Shown: positions 54,362-63,519, counted from the first letter of the stretch. The stretch: 64,000 nucleotides of DNA from Clostridiales bacterium oral taxon 876 str. F0540 (GCA_000466585.1 KE993499.1:59983-123982), one strand, 5' to 3'. The notes: generated by a model from the letters alone, not told the origin. Numbers and translations are program-made.

Positions 54362-55996
54362 ATGGATACTAGAAATATTCAGCGTGAAGAGATTGAAAAT
54401 ATATATGGAAAAATAAGTCCTTTTGAATTTAAAAACAAATTGATTCATCTTGCAGAAGATCAAAAAGAAAAGAGTGCTCATGCCCTTTTAGATGCAGGCC
54501 GCGGAAATCCAAACTGGACTGCAGCAACGCCTCGTGAAGCCTTTTTTACTTTTGGTATTTTTGCCGTTGAAGAAACCAGAAGAGTTTGGAATGATGGAGA
54601 CTTGGCTGGCATGCCTCAAAAGGAAGGTATTGCAGACAGACTTAATAATTTTCTTGATAGAAATACTAATGCTCCAGGTGGAGAGCTTTTAAGAAAGATA
54701 ATTAACTATGGTGTAGAAAGACTGGGCTTTATTCCAGACAACTTTGTACACGAATTAGCTGATGCTATTATTGGAGACAATTATCCTGTTCCTGACAGAA
54801 TGCTTATACATATTGAAAAAATTGTTCATGAATATTTAGTTCAGGAAATGTGCTACAACAAGCCACCTAAGGGTAAGTTCAATGTATTTGCAGTTGAAGG
54901 TGCTACTGCTGCCATGTGTTATATCTTTGACACGTTGATAGCAAATGAACTTCTGCAAAGAGGTAGTAAAATAGCTTTAATGGTACCAATATTTACTCCA
55001 TATCTTGAAGTTCCTCATCTGCCACGCTATAACTTTGAGGTGGTTTATCTAAGAGCTTCAGAGCTTACTAAGGATGGTACTCATACCTGGCAATACCCAA
55101 ATTCAGAGCTCGATAAGCTTAAGGATACCAGCATAAAGGCTTTATTCTGTGTAAATCCAAGCAACCCGCCATCAGTTGCCATGAGACCTGAATCTGTTAA
55201 ATACTTAGTTGATATAGTAGAAAATGATAATCCAGACTTAATGATTATATCAGATGACGTATACGGAACCTTTGTTGAGGGCTTCCGTTCCTTAATGGCT
55301 GATTTGCCTTATAATACAATCGGCGCTTACTCCTACTCAAAATATTTTGGAGTAACTGGCTGGAGGCTTGGAACCATCGCTCTCCATGAAAAAAATGTGT
55401 TTGATAAGCTGTTAAAAGAGCTTCCCGAGGGTATAAAAAATGAACTTAGACAAAGGTATGAGGGAATTTCACCCAATCCAGAAGATATTCCTTTTATAGA
55501 TAGAATTGTAGCTGATAGCAGACAGGTAGCACTAAACCATACAGCAGGACTTTCTACACCTCAACAGGTGCAAATGGCCTTCTTCTCTGCTTTTTCATTA
55601 ATAGATAAAGATAATAAATACAAAAAGCTTACCATGGATATCTGCAGAAGACGTCAAAAACTTTTATTTGAAGGTCTTGGTTTAGACTTAAGAAAAGATA
55701 TCTATGACGCTGCTTATTATACAGAATTTGATCTTCTTGAATGGGCCGGTCACTACTATGGAAAAGAATTTGCAGATTATCTTCAGGCTGATCATAAGCC
55801 TGTACACGTACTCTATCGTCTGGCTCAGGAATTTTCAATAGTTCTTTTAAGCGGAGGAGGCTTCCAAGGACCTGAATGGTCAATTAGAATTTCACTTGCT
55901 AATTTAAATGACGAGGCTTACTCAAGAATAGGAAAAATGCTTCATAAGATACTGCAGGAATATGTTTCTGAGTGGGAAGAAAGCAAAAAACTATAA
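54362..55996 (+). CDS. Bifunctional aspartate aminotransferase/aspartate beta-decarboxylase
   Basis: A 544-residue PLP enzyme with the extended length and N-terminal region of L-aspartate 4-decarboxylases, which convert aspartate to alanine and CO2 and also transaminate. GRGNPNWTAATPREAFF and GDLAGMPQKEGI are characteristic. The PLP lysine is at about residue 327 in SYSKYFGVTGWRLG; CVNPSNPPS and the DDVYGTF aspartate are the other cofactor contacts. AGAAGG lies upstream of the ATG. In lactobacilli the enzyme pairs with an aspartate/alanine antiporter to generate a proton gradient; no such antiporter gene adjoins here. Confidence 0.9.
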   Translation: MDTRNIQREEIENIYGKISPFEFKNKLIHLAEDQKEKSAHALLDAGRGNPNWTAATPREAFFTFGIFAVEETRRVWNDGDLAGMPQKEGIADRLNNFLDRNTNAPGGELLRKIINYGVERLGFIPDNFVHELADAIIGDNYPVPDRMLIHIEKIVHEYLVQEMCYNKPPKGKFNVFAVEGATAAMCYIFDTLIANELLQRGSKIALMVPIFTPYLEVPHLPRYNFEVVYLRASELTKDGTHTWQYPNSELDKLKDTSIKALFCVNPSNPPSVAMRPESVKYLVDIVENDNPDLMIISDDVYGTFVEGFRSLMADLPYNTIGAYSYSKYFGVTGWRLGTIALHEKNVFDKLLKELPEGIKNELRQRYEGISPNPEDIPFIDRIVADSRQVALNHTAGLSTPQQVQMAFFSAFSLIDKDNKYKKLTMDICRRRQKLLFEGLGLDLRKDIYDAAYYTEFDLLEWAGHYYGKEFADYLQADHKPVHVLYRLAQEFSIVLLSGGGFQGPEWSIRISLANLNDEAYSRIGKMLHKILQEYVSEWEESKKL

Positions 55997-56014
55997 CTTC
56001 AGTTAATTAAAATA

Positions 56015-56062
56015 AGATTGCGAACTAAGTGACTGCCAGTTATGGCTATATTTGTTCGCAAT
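56015..56062. terminator. Terminator-like hairpin
   Basis: GATTGCGAAC (56015-56024) pairs with GTTCGCAATC (56053-56062) across a 28-nt loop, between the convergent decarboxylase and MFS genes. No strong T-run. Confidence 0.5.
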
Positions 56063-56090
56063 CCTATTAACGTAATTAATTATTTCCGGA

Positions 56091-57278
56091 TTATATATTG
56101 AGTTCTTTACTTTGTATAGGTCTTTTTCTTTTTAATAGATCACTTAACATAACCAAAGCAGCGATTATATCTATGATGAGTCCGAATATTATCGCATAAT
56201 TTGTTCCAAATTCAGTGAATACAAAACCAAATATAGGCGCACTTATTATTGCTGATAATCCTATTATAGATTCTGAAAGACTTAAACTGCTTGCCTTATA
56301 TTTTGCCGGTGCAAGTTCATAAATATAGGTTTTATAGGAAGCTGCCACAAGACCAAAAGCAAAACCTGAAAATACTCCCATAATCATTACTGCCGCTGCA
56401 CTGTTAAATATTAAAATTACAGTTAATCTTACTATTTGAAGAAGAAAGGCTATAAAAATAAGACTTTTGCTGTGAAATTTCCTTAAAAGCCTTGCTGCAA
56501 GGAAAAATGTAATTATTTCAGGTGAAGCATCAAAGAAATAGGTAAGTCCCAAACTTCTTGCTCCCCCACCGAAATCTGAAACCAAAACTCCAAGATAACT
56601 GTATATACCTCTCATAACAAAATTGTAAGTAAACATGATAGCTATCATGACTAATATTGGTTTTATCTTAAATATCTGTCCAAAGGCTTCCTTTACAGAA
56701 ACTTGTTCATCACCTTTATCAGCAGCTTGTTTTTCACTGTCTGCCATAAAGTATATTATTACTAAAGTTAATATAACAGCTATTAATATATAATAGCTGT
56801 AAACTTTCCAGCCGATACTTTGAAGTATAACCCCTAAAAATGCTCCCGAAAATCCATATCCTATAGATCCAAAGCCTCTCACCCGTCCAAAGTTCTTTTG
56901 TTCATTATGCTTGGTTAAAATATTGATACACCATGCTTCGGAAAGAGAATTAGTACCAACAACAAAGAACCCCCAGATAAAAATAATAATATAAATCTGC
57001 CAGCTGGCAGTGCAGAAAGCCATGCCTATTCCTACTAAAAGTCCCATACTGATACAAGCGAACATTATCTTTTTTATCTGCCTGAACTTATCAACCAGAT
57101 AACCTATAAAGCTTTGACCTACTAGACCGGCTAAGGTATATATTGTTACAGCAATACTTACATCTTTTTTAGAAAACCCAAGCTGCCCTATGTACATCGT
57201 ATACATTCCGGTTACACTTAGTATCATTGCCCAGTATAAAAACATAAAACTTCTGAACCTTTTGATATCCTTATTCAT
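56091..57278 (-). CDS. MFS transporter
   Basis: A 395-residue, twelve-helix transporter resembling the MFS_1-like/nucleoside:H+ symporter and sugar-porter branches (TIYTLAGLVGQSFIGYLVDKF is the helix 2-3 loop motif, GRVRGFGSIGYGFSGAFLG lies in helix 5). The start is ATG 57278 with GGGGAAGG upstream; the in-frame codon at 57302 has no site. It stands alone between convergent and divergent neighbours. Substrate unknown. Confidence 0.85.
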   Translation of the reverse strand: MNKDIKRFRSFMFLYWAMILSVTGMYTMYIGQLGFSKKDVSIAVTIYTLAGLVGQSFIGYLVDKFRQIKKIMFACISMGLLVGIGMAFCTASWQIYIIIFIWGFFVVGTNSLSEAWCINILTKHNEQKNFGRVRGFGSIGYGFSGAFLGVILQSIGWKVYSYYILIAVILTLVIIYFMADSEKQAADKGDEQVSVKEAFGQIFKIKPILVMIAIMFTYNFVMRGIYSYLGVLVSDFGGGARSLGLTYFFDASPEIITFFLAARLLRKFHSKSLIFIAFLLQIVRLTVILIFNSAAAVMIMGVFSGFAFGLVAASYKTYIYELAPAKYKASSLSLSESIIGLSAIISAPIFGFVFTEFGTNYAIIFGLIIDIIAALVMLSDLLKRKRPIQSKELNI

Positions 57279-57443
57279 TTTTAGCCTTCCCCTTGACCAC
57301 AATTTTTTGTTACCACTAAAAGTATATCATACTTAATTCTAAAAATTCATCTTATACTATTGCAATTTATTAAAATTAAGCGCATAATAAAATCGTATTA
57401 GTTGATAATAATTCTCATAACTTTTTAATACATGGAGGTTAAA

Positions 57444-57770
57444 ATGGAAAAACTACTTATAAGTAATGAAGCTTACGAAGAATTTGTAGAATTCTTAAAA
57501 GAAAACGAAATAGACAATTTTAATATAAGAATCAATTTTGCTGGTTCTGGCTGCAGCGGTCCTTCCTTTGACATTACAGTAAGCGAGCCTAAAGAAGGCG
57601 ATATTATTGAAAAAGTTAATGATGTAACCTTTTTGATAAAGCCTGAAATCGTTGATGAGTTTGGTGTGCTTACAATATTATCTTCTGAAGAAAATGATGG
57701 AAGAGGAATGTCACTAAGACCACTTATCGAGCCAGTAGGCGGATGCGCAGGCTGCTCAGGCTGTCACTAA
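57444..57770 (+). CDS. HesB-like protein, Cys-rich C-terminus
   Basis: A 108-residue protein of the HesB/IscA-like fold: NFNIRINFAGSGCSGPSFDITV, then a beta-rich core and the C-terminal GGCAGCSGCH with four Cys. Clostridial relatives of this kind are sometimes selenoproteins with U in this tail; here all positions are Cys and no UGA is present. Classical IscA uses three Cys; the tail gives more possible ligands. The start at 57444 follows GGAGG by 5 bp. It has its own strong terminator. Possible role: iron-sulfur or metal carrier. Confidence 0.8.
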   Translation: MEKLLISNEAYEEFVEFLKENEIDNFNIRINFAGSGCSGPSFDITVSEPKEGDIIEKVNDVTFLIKPEIVDEFGVLTILSSEENDGRGMSLRPLIEPVGGCAGCSGCH

Positions 57771-57773
57771 CAT

Positions 57774-57819
57774 AAAAGCCATCGTGATATCTAGAAAAAA
57801 AGATATCGCGATGGCTTTT
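57774..57819 (+). terminator. Intrinsic terminator
   Basis: AAAAGCCATCGTGATATC (57774-57791) with GATATCGCGATGGCTTTT (57802-57819), one G-T pair, then T-run. The A-rich opposite side also lets it serve the convergent helicase gene. Confidence 0.9.
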
Positions 57820-57824
57820 TTTAT

Positions 57825-60032
57825 TTAAATAAATTCACACTTATTGCCGGTGTAATAAAGCACAAGCTGATGAAGTGCTCTAGTACATGCTATATACAAT
57901 AATCTTCTGTCAAAATCGCTTTTATAGTTTTCCTTTGAAGCATTATAAACAAGTACTGCATCAAACTCCAACCCCTTTGACAAATAAGATGGAATAATAA
58001 TCACTGAACTCTTACTGCCATTTTCCTTACCTTTTAAATTTCTTATATCAATCATGCTTCCCAGACTCTTTTGTATCTTTTCCGCTTCCTTTTTATCTTT
58101 GCAAATTATTGCTATGTTTTTATAACCTTTATTATAAAATTCATCGATAGCCTTACATACTTCTTTATTAAGACTTTCTATATCCTTCATAAACTTAACC
58201 TCAGGTTCAGCTTCATGCCTTTCAAAGGATTCAAAATCCTGTTTTTCTTTAAGCAGCCTCTGATTAAAAGCATTAATTTCAAAGGAGGATCTATAACTCT
58301 TATTTAGAGTAAGCTTAACAGTTTTAGTTTTATGAAGTACTTTTTCTACATAGTCATATAAATCCTTGCTGCCCTGTTTTTCAAGGGTTTGGTTAAAATC
58401 ACCAAGAACAGTATATCTTGAAGCTTTAAATAAAAGCTTAAAAATATGATAATGTATTGGATAGTAGTCCTGAGCTTCATCAATTACTAACTGCTTAATA
58501 TCATCGTAGTTTTCGCTGCCCTCAAGCTTTAGTTTTAAATACAATAGTGCAGCTGCATCCTCATAGGATACAAAACCTTTATTTAAATTGTTTATTGTAT
58601 CAGAAATAATTTTATCTATATTTTCAGGTAGGTCTATATCTTTAGAAAGTCTTAAAAACAAACTTCTGTCTTCAAAAAGCAATCTATATATCTTAGTACA
58701 ATCTACAGAAGTAAAACTTCGTATATGTTCCATAAGCTTATTTGCTTCCTTAATAGCCAACAGCCTGCTGAAGGATTTTATTTCAAACATGTGTGTTTCA
58801 GTCGTTTTTTCAACTATCTTTTCTATTAACTCGAGCCTTTCTTTTCTCAACGGATGAATTTTATTTAATATCATATTTTCTATTCTTGAAAGCCTTTTAG
58901 CCATTGGCATATTAATTTTATTATTTAGAAAAATACTTTTTAAACCCTGAGACGTTTCTATAGTCTTTCCATGGTAATATATATCCTTAAATGAAAGCAG
59001 CCTTCTTTCGTAGTATACAAGCAGCCTGTCGAGAATTTTCACAAATTCATTTGAACCCTTAAACTTTATGCTTTCAAGACTTACATCAAAACTTTCATCG
59101 CCCTGAAGCTCAATAAGCCTTTCCATTTGCTGCTGCCTTGCTTCTCCCTTAATTAAATCCTCAAAAATTATCTGCTGTACATTTTCTTCGCCTAATTCAG
59201 GAAGTACATCTGAAATATAATTGCTGAAAATTGAATTTGGTGAAATGATTAAAACATCATTTGCCTTAAGTTTAGAGTTTAAGCCTTCATATAGTAAGAA
59301 AGCTATTCTATGAAGAGCGATAGAAGTCTTTCCGCTGCCTGCTGCTCCCTGTACAATCAAAAGCTCGTTTTCAGTGTCTCTTATAATTATATCCTGCTCC
59401 TTTTGAATAGTCTCAACTATACTTTTCATTTTATCAGAAGAGTTTTTACCTAAAACCTCCTGCAGCATTTCATCATTTATTCTTATGCTGCTGTCAAAAT
59501 AGTACTTAAGCTTAGAATCCTCAATTTTATACTGTCTTTTTAATAAAACATCTCCATATATTTTCCCAGCAGGCGAATTATAAAGGCCTCTTCCTAGTTC
59601 ATTCCTGTAAAACATACTGCAAATTGGAGCGCGCCAATCATAAACATATATATCTTCTGTTTTTTTATCCATTAAATTTGAAAGGCCAACATATATCTTT
59701 TCAACCTCGTCAAAGCCCTCTTCAGAAAAATCGAATCTTCCAAAGTAAGGAGATTTAAGCATTCTTTCGTATTTATCAATTCTTTTTTGAGCACTTGTAT
59801 AGCCTATCGTTTCTGTATTAACCTCATTTAAATATTGATTCATTTCGGGTACTGCATCAAAATCTTCTGAAGAATGTGCGCTCTTTTCCCACATTTCTCT
59901 TCTTGAAGCAATTACCTTAGTAAGCCTGGAATCTAAAGCCTCTTTTTCTTTTGCAAGCTCAGTTTTGATAACCCCTAAAGTTTTTTCCAGGTACCTGTTT
60001 TCATCTTTTTGATTGTCGTTAAAATTATTCAT
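57825..60032 (-). CDS. HelD-type UvrD/Rep-like helicase
   Basis: A 735-residue superfamily I motor. A long N-terminal coiled coil (about 1-80, of the kind that HelD inserts into the RNA polymerase secondary channel) is followed by a split helicase domain with Walker A GAAGSGKTS in VQGAAGSGKTSIALHRIAFL, motif II VIDEAQDYYP, motif III GDFNQTL, motif IV LNKSYRSS and motif VI YIACTRALHQLVLYY. GPA or HelD proteins release stalled RNA polymerase. ATG with GGAGAG upstream. It is convergent with the HesB-like gene and followed by the shared terminator. Confidence 0.85.
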   Translation of the reverse strand: MNNFNDNQKDENRYLEKTLGVIKTELAKEKEALDSRLTKVIASRREMWEKSAHSSEDFDAVPEMNQYLNEVNTETIGYTSAQKRIDKYERMLKSPYFGRFDFSEEGFDEVEKIYVGLSNLMDKKTEDIYVYDWRAPICSMFYRNELGRGLYNSPAGKIYGDVLLKRQYKIEDSKLKYYFDSSIRINDEMLQEVLGKNSSDKMKSIVETIQKEQDIIIRDTENELLIVQGAAGSGKTSIALHRIAFLLYEGLNSKLKANDVLIISPNSIFSNYISDVLPELGEENVQQIIFEDLIKGEARQQQMERLIELQGDESFDVSLESIKFKGSNEFVKILDRLLVYYERRLLSFKDIYYHGKTIETSQGLKSIFLNNKINMPMAKRLSRIENMILNKIHPLRKERLELIEKIVEKTTETHMFEIKSFSRLLAIKEANKLMEHIRSFTSVDCTKIYRLLFEDRSLFLRLSKDIDLPENIDKIISDTINNLNKGFVSYEDAAALLYLKLKLEGSENYDDIKQLVIDEAQDYYPIHYHIFKLLFKASRYTVLGDFNQTLEKQGSKDLYDYVEKVLHKTKTVKLTLNKSYRSSFEINAFNQRLLKEKQDFESFERHEAEPEVKFMKDIESLNKEVCKAIDEFYNKGYKNIAIICKDKKEAEKIQKSLGSMIDIRNLKGKENGSKSSVIIIPSYLSKGLEFDAVLVYNASKENYKSDFDRRLLYIACTRALHQLVLYYTGNKCEFI

Positions 60033-60192
60033 TTAACCACTCTCCCCATATTTTTTTCAAAATCCCTTGACATGATTATCGTCTTTATGCTATGATTATA
60101 ATGTAAATTTAAGCTATAATGATAAACTAGCTATAATTATACACAAAACTTAATTATACTCCATAATTTTATTTTTGTAAAGAATAACTTTT

Positions 60193-60218
60193 AAGCTGTG
60201 ATTTTTAAATCACAGCTT
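60193..60218 (+). terminator. Hairpin with T-run
   Basis: AAGCTGTGATTT (60193-60204) pairs with AAATCACAGCTT (60207-60218) and is followed by TTATTTTT. No plus-strand gene lies directly before it; it may stop antisense transcripts. Confidence 0.5.
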
Positions 60219-60237
60219 TCTTATTTTTACAAAAACA

Positions 60238-60264
60238 AACTGCGATGTTATATTCACCGCAGTT
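60238..60264 (-). terminator. Intrinsic terminator
   Basis: Minus-strand stem AACTGCG (with CGCAGTT) and a following TGTTTTTG, ending the DUF3784-like gene 12 bp after its stop. Confidence 0.6.
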
Positions 60265-60275
60265 CTAAAAACATA

Positions 60276-60590
60276 TTATTTTAGTTTGTAATATCTTACT
60301 CCCGCCATTATTCTAAAGATTATGATCAGCATAATTACTACCGGTATATCGCTAATAAGAGTTGAATAATTATTTTTATAATAGGCCCAAAGGATTATTA
60401 TTGCTGATGCCATGGAAAATATACTGATTACTATAAAACTTACCCCAAAGCCTTTTATAAATTTTATTTCATCAATATTATCGCAGCTTGAATTTAAAAG
60501 ATTCTTCTCTGCAATTAAGTATCCAAAGATAAATGTTCCTGCACTCATTAATATACACATTACAATCCCAGCCGCATATGTTGATCCCAC
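60276..60590 (-). CDS. DUF3784-like small membrane protein
   Basis: A 104-residue protein with three membrane helices (about 8-26, 47-68, 80-97). FGYLIAEKNLLNSSCDNI resembles DUF3784 proteins. Start is GTG with AGGGG 8 bp upstream. It has its own terminator and is transcribed divergently from the DUF5085-like gene; a mirror-image LytTR-type pair and a -10-like TAGTAT lie upstream. Function unknown. Confidence 0.65.
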   Translation of the reverse strand: MGSTYAAGIVMCILMSAGTFIFGYLIAEKNLLNSSCDNIDEIKFIKGFGVSFIVISIFSMASAIIILWAYYKNNYSTLISDIPVVIMLIIIFRIMAGVRYYKLK

Positions 60591-60662
60591 TTAACCATCC
60601 CCTATTGTATAATTTCTCAATAAAATACTAACACCTTTTGGTTCTCAAATTCTACAAAATAT

Positions 60663-60690
60663 CGTGAAATGGTATATTTTTAGTCGCGAA
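60663..60690 (-). promoter_or_regulatory. LytTR-type repeat facing the DUF3784-like gene (site B, reverse)
   Basis: On the minus strand TTCGCG (60690-60685) and TTCACG (60668-60663) are 22 bp apart, with the first followed by ACTAAAAA as in site C. A -10-like TAGTAT (60630-60625) lies 32 bp further. It mirrors site B forward in the same intergenic region. The upstream box is less perfect (TTCGCG). Confidence 0.5.
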
Positions 60691-60707
60691 TTACATATGT
60701 AACATCA

Positions 60708-60734
60708 TTTACGGCGAAAAAAGCACCTTTTACG
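60708..60734 (+). promoter_or_regulatory. LytTR-type direct repeat (site B)
   Basis: TTTACG at 60708-60713 and TTTACG at 60729-60734, 21 bp apart, spacer GCGAAAAAAGCACCT, followed 32 bp later by TATATT (60767-60772). Same arrangement as sites A and C. It would drive the DUF5085-like gene at 60819. Confidence 0.7.
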
Positions 60735-60818
60735 GAAAATCTATTGTAAGTCTTCAGAATTATTAGTATATTGAGTTTAAATTATATCACAGAAGCTAAA
60801 TTTAAGAAGGTGGTATTT

Positions 60819-61271
60819 ATGATATTAGAATATGAAAAGCTCAGCTTTACAAACCTAATGTCTGTTAGAAAGGTTATGAGTTATAAGGATATTAAGAATG
60901 AAATAGATAATCTATCAAAAATAATTAAAAAGTATAATGCAGAGTCTTTGGGATTTATATTTGCCAGGCCCTATGATATTACTGAAATAGATTCAAATAA
61001 ATACTTTGACATGGAAATACTTGTCCCAGTTGATAAAAAAATACCCGATTTCAGGGACTACAAATTTATAGATAACTTCAATCTTATTAATGCTTTTAAG
61101 ATAACTCATACCGACAGTGCAGATTCTCTTCAGGAAGTCCTTTCTGATATCGGCGAATATACTTCAAGCAAAAATCTTAATCCGGCTACCTTTGTAATTG
61201 ATGCTAGCTACGGCAGTTCATATATGTCCTTATCGGATGAACTCGAAATTGATATATATATTTCTATGTAA
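60819..61271 (+). CDS. DUF5085-like protein
   Basis: A 150-residue soluble protein beginning MILEYEKLSFTNLMSVRKVM, with YFDMEILVPVDKKIPDFRDYKF and a final strand ELEIDIYISM. This alternating beta/helix layout is like the GyrI/SOUL effector-binding fold, and the pattern resembles DUF5085, a family I associate with LXG/type VII secretion loci; the match is not certain. Start 60819 follows AAGAAGGTGG; earlier in-frame codons overlap the promoter. No type VII genes are visible here. Controlled, I infer, from site B. Confidence 0.6.
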   Translation: MILEYEKLSFTNLMSVRKVMSYKDIKNEIDNLSKIIKKYNAESLGFIFARPYDITEIDSNKYFDMEILVPVDKKIPDFRDYKFIDNFNLINAFKITHTDSADSLQEVLSDIGEYTSSKNLNPATFVIDASYGSSYMSLSDELEIDIYISM

Positions 61272-61273
61272 AT

Positions 61274-61305
61274 AAGCTATGCCAACTAGTAAATTGGCAT
61301 AGCTT
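61274..61305. terminator. Bidirectional terminator
   Basis: AAGCTATGCCAA (61274-61285) with TTGGCATAGCTT (61294-61305), extended by AT pairs, with TTATTATTAT after it; it lies between the convergent DUF5085-like and DUF2207 genes. Confidence 0.85.
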
Positions 61306-61316
61306 ATTATTATACA

Positions 61317-63086
61317 TTAAAAACCTCCGGCGCCGCCACCACCGCCGCTGTCAAAGCCTCCTCCTCCACTACTGCTGTCACTGGAAGTGAAACTTCCGCT
61401 GTATTCTGTATTTTTAAGCGAAGCATCAAAGGAATTATAAAAACCATCATCACTACTCATCATATAGTACATTGCCCAAAAGCTTGAATCCATTTGTGTA
61501 ACATCATTTTCTTCTTCTGGTGTTATTTTGTCTATTAAATCACTTCTTAACCCCATTGAAACTGCATATATAAGATATATTTCTCCCTGCAGAGGTTTAT
61601 TTTGAAGTTCTTCTATCTCAAACTTGTTTAAATTCTTAATTTTCCTCTTCATCCTGTTCCATAAAGCTAATTGCACTTCTCCTTCAAGCGTTCTTGTATT
61701 AATTAAGAATACAGCTGAAAAAGCTAATGAAGAAGCAATAATGCTTATAAATCCGTACATATTTCCCAAAGCAATCAGAAATACAGCAGCTGCTATTAAT
61801 ATAATCTCAAATATAATTATAAAGCTCTTTATCTTCTCAGCCTTTTTATCGTATAGCTTTAGCTTATCTGCCTCAAGCTTCACTTCGCCTCTCCAAAGCG
61901 CAAACTGTCTTCTCAAGTCACTAGGCTTATCTTTACCATAATTCTTTATAGCCTCTAATGTTACTAAACTTCCATCCCCTATTTCATCTATAAGAAGATG
62001 CATCAAGTAAGCTTCATGCTTGTAAGTATTGTCATCTTTTTTTCTAATCCTTTTAATTTTATATTCATCAGTTTTACCTTCAATATTTAAGTATCCTCGC
62101 CTTGAAAGCTCCATAACAGCAGCCATCAAATCGTTTGGCATAAGCTTTGTTTTTGCATTGTAAGCTACTATAGCCGGATTATAATTTTCTATATCCCTTC
62201 CTGCTATTAAATCCTCTATATAAGAATACTTTTTTCTGCTTATAAAAATGTAAATAATAATTAATAAGCTTACAACACTCATAAGAAAAGCAATAATCTT
62301 TGTATCTTCTATAAATTTTTCTCTTTCCTTTGCCTTTTCTATCTTTTCGTTAACATATCTATTTTCTTCTGCCATAATACTTTCAAATTTGTTTTCGTTA
62401 CTGCTTACTTTAGCCTGAGGTATCAGCTCTTTTGGGAACAAGGTTCTAACCTCAACATATCTGCCTGAAGGTACATTTAAAGCAGAGAAGTTTATGCTTC
62501 TATCATCTTGTATTCTCCAAGCACCATCTAAAGGCCCATGTCCAAAAACCTTCATTTCTCCCTTTTTTGCGCCCTTAGGAAGCACTAAATTAATTTGCAG
62601 ATTCTCTATTTTCGTTTCATTATCACTACCTATAAACTTCCAATACAGCTCCCCAATATCATTATATTTTTTAACTGCTCCCGGAATCTTATATGATATC
62701 CTAAAGTTCTTTATTTCATCTTTTGATGGAGAGTATATTTTTAATCTTACACTGTTAGACTTTCTTTCTATGCTGTATACTCCCTTATCCCCATTGCTTG
62801 CTGACTTTACTTCCTTATAAACTGCCTCGCTCCCTTTAATTTCCGATACAGTTATATCAGAAATACCTCCTGCCTTATCATAGGATATATCCTTATATAC
62901 ACCATTATATTTGCCAGAAATATCAAAGCTCAGATCCTCGACTGTATTCATTGAGCCATCCTGAGTGATTTCTGCCTTTATAATATCGCTTTTCAGTTTT
63001 ATTTCCTCAGCTTGAACTTTACTGCCTAATGTTACTGTAAGCGACAGGGCTATAAAAATCCCGATAATCCATTTGTTTAATCTCAA
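61317..63086 (-). CDS. DUF2207 membrane protein with Gly-rich tail
   Basis: A 589-residue protein. Signal sequence, then an extracellular beta-rich DUF2207 domain (YDKAGGISDITVSEIKGSE, ISYKIPGAVKKYNDIGELYWKFIG), a membrane helix near 262-282, a cytoplasmic stretch with winged-helix-like AAVMELSRRGYLNIEGK, two more helices (about 430-470) and a C-terminal (S/G)-rich tail GGGGFDSGGGGGAGGF. TTG start with GGGGGG upstream. It follows the small membrane gene by 47 bp, so both may depend on the minus-strand half of site C. Function of DUF2207 is unknown. Confidence 0.88.
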   Translation of the reverse strand: MRLNKWIIGIFIALSLTVTLGSKVQAEEIKLKSDIIKAEITQDGSMNTVEDLSFDISGKYNGVYKDISYDKAGGISDITVSEIKGSEAVYKEVKSASNGDKGVYSIERKSNSVRLKIYSPSKDEIKNFRISYKIPGAVKKYNDIGELYWKFIGSDNETKIENLQINLVLPKGAKKGEMKVFGHGPLDGAWRIQDDRSINFSALNVPSGRYVEVRTLFPKELIPQAKVSSNENKFESIMAEENRYVNEKIEKAKEREKFIEDTKIIAFLMSVVSLLIIIYIFISRKKYSYIEDLIAGRDIENYNPAIVAYNAKTKLMPNDLMAAVMELSRRGYLNIEGKTDEYKIKRIRKKDDNTYKHEAYLMHLLIDEIGDGSLVTLEAIKNYGKDKPSDLRRQFALWRGEVKLEADKLKLYDKKAEKIKSFIIIFEIILIAAAVFLIALGNMYGFISIIASSLAFSAVFLINTRTLEGEVQLALWNRMKRKIKNLNKFEIEELQNKPLQGEIYLIYAVSMGLRSDLIDKITPEEENDVTQMDSSFWAMYYMMSSDDGFYNSFDASLKNTEYSGSFTSSDSSSGGGGFDSGGGGGAGGF

Positions 63087-63133
63087 TATAATCCCCCCAG
63101 AATATAAAATATATAATTTGACACTGTTTCTAA

Positions 63134-63331
63134 TTAAATAAAGTTTATAAAAAAGTTAATCAACATTTTTATAGGATTTTTCGATTTATAAACCAGTCCT
63201 ATTCCTAAAAATATTACACCTATTGTCACTAACAGCCAACCAAGAGTGCCATCTACTTTAAAAATAACTTCGAGTAAAATAGCGGCCCCTCCAAGGAGCA
63301 TAAATATTATATTTGTTAAAATGTCCTTCAA
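63134..63331 (-). CDS. Small two-helix membrane protein
   Basis: A 65-residue protein with two membrane helices (NIIFMLLGGAAILLEVIF and GTLGWLLVTIGVIFLGIGLVY) and a basic tail (KSKNPIKMLINFFINFI). Not recognised; it is too small to be an AgrB. I chose TTG 63331 with AGAAGGG 6 bp upstream rather than the TTG at 63349, which has no site. It lies ahead of the DUF2207 gene, downstream of the reverse boxes of site C, so it is probably the first gene of that transcript. Confidence 0.65.
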   Translation of the reverse strand: MKDILTNIIFMLLGGAAILLEVIFKVDGTLGWLLVTIGVIFLGIGLVYKSKNPIKMLINFFINFI

Positions 63332-63435
63332 GACTAACCCTTCTTCCAAATAAAATGATACTTATTATATTACACTATTTTCCTTATCTATAAAATATAT
63401 CTTAACAAATATTTATCTTTGTAAAATAATAATGC

Positions 63436-63465
63436 CGTGAAAAACCTATACTTTTTAGTCGTGAA
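63436..63465 (-). promoter_or_regulatory. LytTR-type repeat facing the small membrane gene (site C, reverse)
   Basis: On the minus strand TTCACG (63465-63460, followed by ACTAAAAA) and TTCACG (63441-63436) are 24 bp apart, with TAAGAT (63404-63399) 31 bp beyond. The first box and its A-tract match site C forward almost letter for letter. The spacing is 3 bp longer than in the forward pairs. Confidence 0.55.
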
Positions 63466-63492
63466 TTAATTTTTTATATAAGAAAAACACAT

Positions 63493-63519
63493 TTCACGAC
63501 TAAAAAAAGGCCTTTTACG
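63493..63519 (+). promoter_or_regulatory. LytTR-type direct repeat (site C, agrD promoter)
   Basis: TTCACG at 63493-63498 and TTTACG at 63514-63519 are 21 bp apart with an A-tract between them; TAAAAT at 63551-63556 is the likely -10, 31 bp on. This is the third copy of the pattern at 52815 and 60708 and lies upstream of the AgrD-like gene, as expected for an autoinduction loop. Confidence 0.72.

Noticed and set aside
57444..57770. HesB-like protein as a selenoprotein
   Set aside because: The C-terminal tail uses only Cys codons; no in-frame TGA or nearby insertion structure is needed to read it.
63134..63331. Small membrane gene next to agrD as a candidate agrB
   Set aside because: It has only about 65 residues and two helices, without the His/Cys catalytic pair of AgrB.
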